DNA of 8,079 bases from contig SKKS01000399.1 in the NCBI GenBank assembly GCA_007123625.1, forward strand, positions 1 through 8,079, read 5' to 3'. This DNA is from Paracoccaceae bacterium (lineage in GTDB: Bacteria > Pseudomonadota > Alphaproteobacteria > Rhodobacterales > Rhodobacteraceae). Position numbers and translations under genes: made by a program. Below the pieces are notes generated by a model that saw nothing but the letters and a program-made list of their open reading frames with translations, was not told the DNA's origin and did not search any database. Positions 1 through 5,174 of the stretch are shown here, piece after piece (within the stretch, counting starts at the first letter, position 1; every line of letters starts with the position of its first letter).

Positions 1-1251
1 ACACTGGAGCTGCCGGTGCAATCGCCGACCGTGGGTCCGGATGTGATCGATATCCGTAAACTTTATGCCGAGGGCGATGTGTTCACCTATGATCCCGGCT
101 TCACCTCGACGGCGGCATGCAAGTCGACCATCACCTATATCGACGGCGATGCGGGCGAATTGCTGCACCGGGGCTATCCGATCGAGCAACTGGCCGACAA
201 GTCGCATTTTCTCGAGGTCTGCTATCTTCTTCTGTATGGCGAGCTGCCGACCGCCGGACAACTGGAAGACTTCGAAACCCGCGTGACGCGCCACACCATG
301 CTGCATGAACAGATGCAGTATTTCTTTCGCGGGTTCCGGCGCGATGCGCATCCGATGGCGGTAATGGTGGGCGTGGTCGGCGCGATGTCCGCGTTCTATC
401 ACGACAGCACCGACATTGCCGATCCCTGGCAGCGCGAGGTCGCCGCGATCCGCATGATCGCGAAGATGCCGACCATTGCCGCCTGGGCCTACAAGTATTC
501 CATCGGGCAGCCGTTCGTGTACCCCAAGAACAGCCTCGATTACGCGGCGAACTTCCTGCACATGTGCTTTGCCGTCCCGTCCGAGGACTATGTCGTCGAC
601 CCGGTACTGTCCAAAGCCATGGACCGGATCATGATGCTGCACGCCGATCATGAGCAGAATGCCAGCACCTCGACCGTGCGGCTGGCGGGTTCGTCGGGCG
701 CCAACCCGTTTGCATCGATCGCCGCCGGGATCGCCTGCCTGTGGGGACCCGCGCATGGCGGCGCGAATCAGGCGTGCCTGGAAATGCTGCGTGAGATCGG
801 CACGGTGGACAAGATCCCCGAGTACATCGCTCGCGCCAAGGACAAGGACGATCCGTTCCGGCTGATGGGATTCGGGCACCGGGTCTACAAGAACTTCGAC
901 CCGCGCGCCAAGGTCATGAAACAGTCCGCCGACGAGGTTCTGGCGCTGCTGGGGATCGAGGACAACGAGACCCTCAAAGTCGCCAAGGAGCTGGAGCGCA
1001 TCGCGCTGGAGGACGAATTCTTCGTCCAGAAGAAGCTCTATCCCAACGTCGATTTCTACTCCGGCATCATCCTCGAGGCGATGGGCTTCCCCACATCTAT
1101 GTTCACGCCCATCTTTGCACTGTCGCGCACCGTGGGTTGGATCAGCCAGTGGAAAGAGATGATCGCCGACCCGCAGCAGAAGATCGGCCGCCCGCGCCAG
1201 TTGTACACCGGCGCCCCGCGCCGTGAATATGCCGAGGTCGAGGACCGCTGA
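1..1251 (+). CDS. gltA: Citrate synthase, hexameric type II (5'-truncated)
   Basis: This enzyme condenses acetyl-CoA with oxaloacetate to citrate, the entry step of the TCA cycle in the cytoplasm. The reading frame is open from base 1 (T-L-E-L-P-V, then GPDVIDIRKLY), so the real start lies upstream. Roughly a dozen N-terminal residues are missing compared with E. coli GltA, and the GTG at base 16 is internal. The three catalytic residues are present: His in GPAHGGANQ (bases 754-756), His in GFGHRVYKNFDPRA (877-879) and Asp in NVDFYSG (1051-1053). Their spacing of 41 and 58 residues closely matches H264, H305 and D362 of E. coli. The ADHEQNASTSTVR segment and the C-terminal RPRQLYTG are typical of the bacterial hexameric type that is NADH-sensitive in many Gram-negatives. 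The gene ends in TGA and is followed after 28 bases by a strong hairpin. The assignment is secure. Confidence 0.97.
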   Translation, partial: TLELPVQSPTVGPDVIDIRKLYAEGDVFTYDPGFTSTAACKSTITYIDGDAGELLHRGYPIEQLADKSHFLEVCYLLLYGELPTAGQLEDFETRVTRHTMLHEQMQYFFRGFRRDAHPMAVMVGVVGAMSAFYHDSTDIADPWQREVAAIRMIAKMPTIAAWAYKYSIGQPFVYPKNSLDYAANFLHMCFAVPSEDYVVDPVLSKAMDRIMMLHADHEQNASTSTVRLAGSSGANPFASIAAGIACLWGPAHGGANQACLEMLREIGTVDKIPEYIARAKDKDDPFRLMGFGHRVYKNFDPRAKVMKQSADEVLALLGIEDNETLKVAKELERIALEDEFFVQKKLYPNVDFYSGIILEAMGFPTSMFTPIFALSRTVGWISQWKEMIADPQQKIGRPRQLYTGAPRREYAEVEDR

Positions 1252-1279
1252 ACGGCGCGGACCACACGACGACAAGCCG

Positions 1280-1317
1280 AAACAGAACGCCGCCCTCGAC
1301 GGGCGGCGTTCGTGTTT
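1280..1317. terminator. Bidirectional intrinsic terminator between gltA and hisN
   Basis: A perfect 11-base-pair stem (GAACGCCGCCC at 1285-1295 with GGGCGGCGTTC at 1301-1311) closes a 5-base loop. The stem is extended by AAACA (1280-1284) pairing with TGTTT (1313-1317) across one bulged G. The flanking A- and T-rich ends give a short U-tract on both strands. The hairpin lies between the stop codons of the convergent gltA and hisN genes, so it most likely ends both transcripts. Confidence 0.85.
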
Positions 1318-1379
1318 GGCAGTATTGACTTGGGTCCGTATCCGCTTCGCCTGCAAAGGCGACGCACCAGGCGGGCGAC

Positions 1380-2201
1380 TCAGGCGCCTGCGTTCAGAAG
1401 GGTCAGCGCCTCGGCGTGGATCTGCGGATTGGCGGCGGCCAGCACCTGACCGCCCGCAGCCGCCGACCCGCCGGTCCAGTCGGTGACGATCCCGCCAGCG
1501 GCTTCGATCACAGCAAGCGGCGCGGCGATGTCATAGGCGTTCAGGCCGGCCTCGATCACCAGATCGATCTGGCCCGCAGCAACCAGCGCATAGGCGTAGC
1601 AGTCCATGCCATAGCGCGTCAGTTGCGCCTGCGCCGCGACGCGGGCAAAGGCCGCGCCTTCGGCGGGCGTGCCCACTTCGGGGAAGGTGGTGAACAGCAC
1701 CGCCTGCGACAGCGGACGCGGCGCGCGGCAAGCCAGTTGCGCCGTTCCCGACGGCCCGGTGACCCGCGCCGTACCCAGCCCGCCGACAAACCGTTCGCGA
1801 ATATAGGGCTGGTCGATCACCCCGAGGAACGGGCCGTCGGCATCGGCCAGCGCGATCAGCACGCCCCAGGTCGGCGTGCCGCTCAGATACCCGCGCGTGC
1901 CATCGATGGGATCGACGATCCAGGTCAGGCCGGTATCCGAAGGTTTCGGCGGAAACTCCTCGCCCAGGATGCCATCGCCGGGCCGGTGGGTTGCCAGATG
2001 GGCGCGGATCGCCGCTTCGGACGCGCGGTCGGCGGCGGTCACCGGATCGAACGCGGCGCCATCGGCCTTGTTGTCGATGCCCAGCGCCGCCGTGCGGAAA
2101 TGCGACAGCGTGTGCGGGCGCGCAACATCCGCCAGCGCTTCGGCAAGGTCCAGAAGGGACTGGCGCTCGGCTGCGGACAGCGCGGTTCGGGAGAATGTCA
2201 T
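1380..2201 (-). CDS. hisN: Histidinol-phosphatase, inositol monophosphatase family (HisN-like)
   Basis: This 273-residue protein belongs to the Mg-dependent, Li-sensitive phosphatase superfamily. The closest match by eye is HisN, which dephosphorylates histidinol phosphate in histidine biosynthesis. Visible metal and substrate motifs are G-E-E at residues 80-82, DPIDGT at 97-102 (followed by RGYLSG, a HisN-like continuation), and the C-terminal YDIAAPLAVIEAAGG segment with Asp224. The DCYAYALVAAGQIDLVIEAG stretch (200-219) is also HisN-like. The start is ATG at 2199-2201, preceded by CCGGAG with 6 bases of spacing. The frame stays open about 61 codons further upstream, but that part overlaps the XRE gene and does not look like this family. 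The gene follows the XRE gene by 79 bases on the same strand, so co-transcription is likely. A role on inositol phosphate or another sugar phosphate cannot be excluded. Confidence 0.85.
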   Translation of the reverse strand: MTFSRTALSAAERQSLLDLAEALADVARPHTLSHFRTAALGIDNKADGAAFDPVTAADRASEAAIRAHLATHRPGDGILGEEFPPKPSDTGLTWIVDPIDGTRGYLSGTPTWGVLIALADADGPFLGVIDQPYIRERFVGGLGTARVTGPSGTAQLACRAPRPLSQAVLFTTFPEVGTPAEGAAFARVAAQAQLTRYGMDCYAYALVAAGQIDLVIEAGLNAYDIAAPLAVIEAAGGIVTDWTGGSAAAGGQVLAAANPQIHAEALTLLNAGA

Positions 2202-2207
2202 ATGCCG

Positions 2208-2227
2208 CTCCGGATAAGGATCCGGGG
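2208..2227 (-). promoter_or_regulatory. Hairpin over the hisN ribosome binding site
   Basis: CCGGAT (2210-2215) and ATCCGG (2220-2225) form a perfect 6-base-pair stem with a 4-base loop. In the minus-strand mRNA the downstream arm runs into the Shine-Dalgarno GGAG (complement of 2208-2211), so two of its bases would be paired. This could dampen hisN translation unless ribosomes finishing the XRE gene or another factor open it. The dyad is plain in the sequence; any regulatory effect is inference. Confidence 0.35.
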
Positions 2228-2280
2228 CGGCATAGCTGATAAGTGCTTCGGCGGAAAGAGGCCGGAATCGATCGCTTGCG

Positions 2281-2649
2281 TCAGGCGCTGCTTGGTTCGC
2301 CCAGAACGCGCGCCAGATCAACCAGCTTGCGGCGCTGGTGATCGGGGATCGCATAATAGGCGCGCACCAGGTGCATGGCCTCACGGTCGCCCAGAATGTC
2401 CTCGGCCTGTTCTGCGGCGTCGTCCATGTTCACCGACAGGCCGTCATAGAAAAAGCTCACGGGCACATCCATTGCCTCGGCAATATCCCAAAGCCGGGAA
2501 GCAGAGACCCGGTTCATCCCGGTTTCGTATTTCTGGATCTGTTGAAACTTGATACCCACGGCTTGGGCAAGTTGCTGTTGCGTCATGCCCAACATCCAGC
2601 GTCTGTGGCGGATACGCTTGCCCACATGGCCGTCTACAGGGTGCGTCAT
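2281..2649 (-). CDS. XRE/Cro-family helix-turn-helix transcriptional regulator
   Basis: This is a 122-residue DNA-binding protein. The helix-turn-helix domain covers about residues 9-66, with the core GMTQQQLAQAVGIKFQQIQKY (starting at residue 21) followed by ETGMNRVSASRLWDIAEAMDVPVSFFYDGL, as in Cro/C1-type domains. A short C-terminal part (residues 72-122, including DREAMHLVRAYYAIPDHQRRKLVDLARVL) probably mediates dimerisation. Small XRE proteins of this exact style are widespread in alphaproteobacteria, but I know of no assigned target for this one. ATG at 2647-2649 is chosen because TGGAG precedes it with about 9 bases of spacing and the protein then begins in the family-typical way (MTHPVD). 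An upstream in-frame ATG would add 11 unconserved residues. It lies just upstream of hisN on the same strand and divergent from the quinone oxidoreductase gene. Autoregulation through dyads in its leader is plausible but untested. Confidence 0.9.
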   Translation of the reverse strand: MTHPVDGHVGKRIRHRRWMLGMTQQQLAQAVGIKFQQIQKYETGMNRVSASRLWDIAEAMDVPVSFFYDGLSVNMDDAAEQAEDILGDREAMHLVRAYYAIPDHQRRKLVDLARVLGEPSSA

Positions 2650-2673
2650 CGTAAATTCTCCAGTCTGTTTCAA

Positions 2674-2731
2674 TGCCTGCAACCGCCCTACCGGTGGATG
2701 TCTGCCATGCAGGCAGGTTCACCCCTCCGGT
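2674..2731 (-). promoter_or_regulatory. Nested dyads in the 5' leader of the XRE gene
   Basis: Three inverted repeats overlap here. TGCCTGCA (2674-2681) pairs with TGCAGGCA (2708-2715). CTGCC (2702-2706) pairs with GGCAG (2712-2716) around ATGCA. ACCGG (2690-2694) pairs with CCGGT (2727-2731). The first two share bases 2712-2715 and so cannot form together in RNA. The cluster lies 25-82 bases upstream of the XRE start codon. It could be an operator for autoregulation (DNA level) or a leader with alternative folds (RNA level). The repeats are exact; the function is inferred. Confidence 0.35.
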
Positions 2732-2949
2732 TGTGTCCCCATGGGCAGCTACTTCATCTACAGCAATTTCCATGCCAACATTGCGACTTGAGCACACATG
2801 GGTGCAAAATAATTCTACCTTGGGCTGAAAATATCCGACATTACACCTGAAATGGCACACACCGGACATTGGATGACCTAACGTCAACCGCCATCGGGTG
2901 CACGCGCCCTTCCGGTGAAGTGTATTGCAGTATCGCACACACCCGCCGG

Positions 2950-2979
2950 TTGCATTCCAAAATGCATTGCAAAATGCAA
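2950..2979 (+). repeat. Cluster of TGCA-core repeats upstream of the quinone oxidoreductase gene
   Basis: Within 30 bases there are TTGCATT (2950-2956), the palindrome AATGCATT (2961-2968), and AATGCAA (2973-2979). The 9-mer CAAAATGCA occurs twice (2958-2966 and 2970-2978), offset by 12 bases, close to one helical turn. Regularly spaced, AT-rich repeats of this sort in otherwise GC-rich DNA look like tandem operator half-sites. They lie 79-108 bases before the start codon of the oxidoreductase gene. The binding protein is unknown. Confidence 0.5.
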
Positions 2980-3000
2980 AAGAACCCGAGCCGATCCGCC

Positions 3001-3030
3001 TTGCAGCACGCGCCGTACACAGGATATCCA
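3001..3030 (+). promoter_or_regulatory. Possible promoter of the quinone oxidoreductase gene
   Basis: TTGCAG (3001-3006) is followed after 17-18 bases by ATATCC/TATCCA (3024-3030). This resembles a weak sigma-70-type promoter and would give a leader of roughly 20 bases that still includes the AGGAG ribosome binding site at 3047-3051. The -10 is poor, so the call is tentative. Confidence 0.25.
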
Positions 3031-3057
3031 GTGCCTGCCCAGATGCAGGAGTTCCAA

Positions 3058-4044
3058 ATGCGCGCTTTCATGCTGCACGCGCCCAGCGACGCGCCCGACC
3101 TTACGGAAACCGCGATTCCCGGTCCCGGCCCGGGCGAGGTGCGCATCAAGGTCGCCGCCTGCGGGTTGAACTTCGCGGACACCTTGATGATTTCAGGCGA
3201 TTATCAGGACACGCCCGCGACACCGTTCACCTTGGGGATGGAGGTTGCCGGAATCGTCGATGCCTGCGGCCCGGGGGTGGAGGGCGTCGCTTCGGGCGCG
3301 CGTGTCGCGGCATTCATCGGTGCGGGCGGGCTGGCGGATTACGCCATTTGCGCGGCCGACCGCTGCATATCGATCCCCGACGCGATGCCCATGACCACCG
3401 CTGCGGGGTTTCCTGTGGCCTATGGCACCTCGCATCTGGCACTGGGGCACAAGGCGCGGCTGCAGACGGGCGAGACGCTTCTGGTACTGGGCGCGGCGGG
3501 GGGCGTGGGACTTACGGCGGTTGAAATCGGCGCACAAATGGGCGCACGGGTCATCGCGGTCGCGCGCGGCGCTGACCGGCTGGACATTGCCCGCAAGGCC
3601 GGTGCCGCGATCACACTCGACAGCGACACGGTCGACCTGCGCGCCGAGCTCAAGGCGGTTGGGGGGATTGATGTGGTCTATGACGCGGTGGGCGAACCGC
3701 TGGCGACCCCTGCCCTGCGTGCCCTGCGCCCCGAAGGCCGCTTCCTGGCCATCGGATTCGCAGGTGGCAAGGTGCCCCAGTTTCCTGGCAACATACTGCT
3801 GGTCAAGAACATTTCGGTGATGGGTCTGTACTGGGGCGGCTATCTGCGCTTTGCCCCGCAGGTGCTGGCCGACAGCCTGCGCGCGCTGGTTGGCTGGTAC
3901 ACCGAAGGCAGGCTGCATCCGCACGTCAGCCATGTACTGCCACTGGAGCGCGCGGCCGAGGGGCTGGAGCTTCTGCGCAACCGCAAAGCGACGGGCAAGG
4001 TGGTCATTTCGCTGGAAGATCCCTCACAAACGCCAGTGTCGTGA
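3058..4044 (+). CDS. NADPH:quinone oxidoreductase family protein (zinc-independent MDR superfamily)
   Basis: This 328-residue cytosolic oxidoreductase belongs to the medium-chain dehydrogenase/reductase superfamily, quinone oxidoreductase branch. It probably transfers electrons from NADPH to a quinone or an enone-type substrate. The GroES-like N-terminal domain spans roughly residues 1-125, with GLNFADTLMISGDYQ at 36-50 and GMEVAG at 60-65 in place of the zinc-type GHE motif. The nucleotide-binding Rossmann fold follows, with LGAAGGVGLTAVEIGAQMGA at 144-163, and the C terminus has a typical GKVVISL strand. No structural-zinc cysteine cluster is seen. The start at 3058 is supported by AGGAG 6 bases upstream and by the protein beginning MRAFML as usual in the family. 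The same frame is open for 63 codons upstream, but that part has no family resemblance. The gene is alone on its strand until the Bax inhibitor gene 151 bases downstream. The exact substrate cannot be told from sequence. Confidence 0.9.
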   Translation: MRAFMLHAPSDAPDLTETAIPGPGPGEVRIKVAACGLNFADTLMISGDYQDTPATPFTLGMEVAGIVDACGPGVEGVASGARVAAFIGAGGLADYAICAADRCISIPDAMPMTTAAGFPVAYGTSHLALGHKARLQTGETLLVLGAAGGVGLTAVEIGAQMGARVIAVARGADRLDIARKAGAAITLDSDTVDLRAELKAVGGIDVVYDAVGEPLATPALRALRPEGRFLAIGFAGGKVPQFPGNILLVKNISVMGLYWGGYLRFAPQVLADSLRALVGWYTEGRLHPHVSHVLPLERAAEGLELLRNRKATGKVVISLEDPSQTPVS

Positions 4045-4116
4045 CCCCTGCGCGCCGCCCCCCTGCACCACATTCGCGCACTCACGGCATTTTATGAGGA
4101 AAACACTCCGGATTTT

Positions 4117-4148
4117 CTTGAAACCGATGCAGAACCTGACGATATACA
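4117..4148 (+). promoter_or_regulatory. Candidate promoter of the Bax inhibitor-1 gene, heat-shock-like
   Basis: CTTGAAA (4117-4123) is followed 17 bases later by GATATA (4141-4146), overlapped by TATACA (4143-4148). A CTTGAA-type -35 with an AT-rich -10 fits both a housekeeping sigma-70 promoter and the CTTG-type promoters used by RpoH heat-shock sigma factors in alphaproteobacteria. It would give a leader of about 45 bases before the ATG at 4196. The elements are visible, but which sigma factor uses them is a guess. Confidence 0.4.
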
Positions 4149-4156
4149 TACCAAGA

Positions 4157-4172
4157 CAGGGCCCCCGCCCTG
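4157..4172 (+). promoter_or_regulatory. Small hairpin in the leader of the Bax inhibitor-1 gene
   Basis: CAGGGC (4157-4162) and GCCCTG (4167-4172) form a perfect 6-base-pair stem around CCCC. It lies 12 bases upstream of the strong Shine-Dalgarno GGAGGA (4185-4190) and leaves that site free. It may stabilise the mRNA 5' end, or it may be chance in GC-rich DNA. Confidence 0.25.
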
Positions 4173-4195
4173 GCGCTGATTTATGGAGGATTGAT

Positions 4196-4978
4196 ATGGC
4201 TGAATACCAGACGATGCGTACCGGCGTCGCAGGCGCCCGGTCGGCCGCCATCGACGCGGGCCTGCGCGCTCACATGAACAAGGTCTACGGCACCATGTCC
4301 GTGGGCATGCTGATCACGGGGCTGGCTGCCTGGGCGATTGCCGGGCTGGCCACCACCACCGATCCGAGCGCAGCCGTGGCGCAACTGCCGAACGGCACCA
4401 TGCTGAACACGCTCGGCGCGACGATCTATGCGTCGCCGCTGCGCTGGGTCATCATGTTCGCGCCACTCGCGTTCATCCTGTTCGGCTGGGGCACGTTGAT
4501 GCGCAAGGCCTCGGCGGCGGGCGTGCAACTGGGCTTCTTCATCTTCGCTGCGGCCATCGGGCTGTCGCTCAGCTCGATCTTCCTGGTATTCACCTCGTAT
4601 TCGATCACGCAGACCTTCCTTGTGACGGCTATCGCCTTTGCCGGGCTCAGCCTGTGGGGGTACACCACGCAGAAGGACCTGTCGGGGTGGGGCACGTTCC
4701 TGATCATGGGCGTGATCGGGCTGATCGTGGCCATCATCATCAACATCTTCCTGGCGTCGCCTGCGATGATGTTCGCGATCTCGGCCATCGGGGTGCTGAT
4801 CTTTGCCGGGCTGACCGCTTTCTACACCCAGCACATCAAGAGCGAGTATGTCGCCCACGCCGCCGCAGGTGATCAGGAGTGGCTGGACAAAGCCGCCATC
4901 GACGGCGCGCTGAGCCTGTACATCAGCTTCCTGAACATGTTCCAGTTCCTGCTCATGTTCATGGGCCAGCAGGAATAA
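4196..4978 (+). CDS. Bax inhibitor-1/YccA family membrane protein
   Basis: This 260-residue inner-membrane protein belongs to the BI-1 (UPF0005/TMBIM) family. Members include B. subtilis YetJ, a pH-sensitive calcium leak channel, and E. coli YccA, a modulator of the FtsH protease. A hydrophilic N terminus (1-32) precedes about seven hydrophobic segments near residues 34-52, 83-100, 110-131, 139-156, 164-187, 190-209 and 236-256. Family signatures are YTTQKDLSGWGTFLIMG (156-172) and IFAGLTAFYTQHIK (202-215). The two aspartates that form the di-aspartyl pH sensor in YetJ and human BI-1 are replaced here by Tyr210 (FYTQ instead of YDTQ) and Ser244 (LYISFLN instead of LYLDFIN). E. coli YccA also lacks them. 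The start is fixed by GGAGGA 5 bases upstream of ATG. The gene is probably monocistronic, with its own promoter and terminator. Family membership is firm; activity is not known. Confidence 0.92.
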   Translation: MAEYQTMRTGVAGARSAAIDAGLRAHMNKVYGTMSVGMLITGLAAWAIAGLATTTDPSAAVAQLPNGTMLNTLGATIYASPLRWVIMFAPLAFILFGWGTLMRKASAAGVQLGFFIFAAAIGLSLSSIFLVFTSYSITQTFLVTAIAFAGLSLWGYTTQKDLSGWGTFLIMGVIGLIVAIIINIFLASPAMMFAISAIGVLIFAGLTAFYTQHIKSEYVAHAAAGDQEWLDKAAIDGALSLYISFLNMFQFLLMFMGQQE

Positions 4979-4989
4979 CATATCCTTCC

Positions 4990-5036
4990 ATCCAGACGGG
5001 CTGGATCGGGGCCGGTGCGCAAGCACCGGCCCTTTT
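4990..5036 (+). terminator. Intrinsic terminator after the Bax inhibitor-1 gene, with an upstream hairpin
   Basis: GGGCCGGTGC (5009-5018) pairs perfectly over 10 bases with GCACCGGCCC (5023-5032) around a GCAA tetraloop. TTTT (5033-5036) follows immediately, a classic rho-independent terminator. A second small hairpin, ATCCAG (4990-4995) with CTGGAT (5001-5006), lies just before it. The structure separates this gene from the next operon. Confidence 0.92.
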
Positions 5037-5088
5037 GCGTTGCGCCCACCGCAGTCATACAGCACCCGCCCGCGCTGGAACTCGCGTG

Positions 5089-5118
5089 TTGACATGACTT
5101 CTGGAACGATCCAATAAT
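5089..5118 (+). promoter_or_regulatory. Strong sigma-70-type promoter of the oxidoreductase/CoA-transferase operon
   Basis: A perfect -35 hexamer TTGACA (5089-5094) is followed after 18 bases by AATAAT (5113-5118), which matches five of six consensus -10 positions. Transcription would start near 5125, giving a leader of about 50 bases before the ATG at 5175. This is the best promoter in the window. Its -10 lies inside a large dyad, which suggests that repression controls it. Confidence 0.75.
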
Positions 5119-5133
5119 CTATTGGAAGGTTCC
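5103..5133. promoter_or_regulatory. Operator-like 31-base dyad overlapping the promoter
   Basis: The core TCCAATA-ATC-TATTGGA (5110-5126) is a perfect 17-base palindrome. Outer arms GGAAC (5103-5107) and GTTCC (5129-5133) extend it symmetrically to 31 bases, with 12 of 14 arm positions paired. It covers the -10 element and the expected transcription start, the usual place for a repressor operator. GntR-, IclR- and LacI-type dimeric repressors bind sites of such size, but the family cannot be decided from the site. No regulator gene for it is visible in the window. Confidence 0.7.
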
Positions 5134-5174
5134 TATGATTCATCGGACCACAATATCAAGGCGGAGGGACGTGC

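Larger units (their letters stand above)
2650..3057. other. Gene-free divergent intergenic region
   Basis: These 408 bases separate the XRE gene (minus) from the quinone oxidoreductase gene (plus). Open frames crossing the region carry no recognisable protein and no convincing ribosome binding site. The middle (about 2760-2870) is visibly more AT-rich than the coding DNA around it, as expected of promoter DNA. On the minus strand TAGAAT (complement of 2812-2817) could be a -10 element for the XRE gene, but I see no convincing -35. The 9-mer GCACACACC occurs twice, at 2855-2863 and 2935-2943. Two denser signals, nested dyads near the XRE start and TGCA-core repeats, are listed separately. A small RNA cannot be excluded, but nothing specific points to one. 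Confidence 0.75.

Noticed and set aside
16..18. GTG as a possible start of citrate synthase
   Set aside because: The same frame is open to base 1 and reads as the family's N-terminal strand (LELPV), so the gene simply continues past the left edge.
1344..1365. Second hairpin (TCGCC/GGCGA) as a separate hisN terminator
   Set aside because: The stem is only five base pairs and no U-tract follows it on the minus strand. The stronger hairpin at 1280-1317 explains termination better.
2202..2384. N-terminal extension of hisN
   Set aside because: The extra 61 codons overlap the XRE gene, lack family similarity, and a good Shine-Dalgarno precedes the internal ATG at 2201.
1416..2552. Long plus-strand open frame opposite hisN and the XRE gene
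   Set aside because: Its arginine-, glycine- and proline-rich translation has no family resemblance. It is the usual antisense shadow of GC-rich coding DNA, while the minus-strand frames carry clear motifs and ribosome binding sites.
2792..2805. GCAC/GTGC dyad as an operator
   Set aside because: Only four bases per arm around a six-base spacer, which is expected by chance in a region this size.
2869..3057. N-terminal extension of the quinone oxidoreductase
   Set aside because: The added 63 residues look like translated intergenic DNA, and the region carries the repeats. AGGAG sits properly before ATG 3058.
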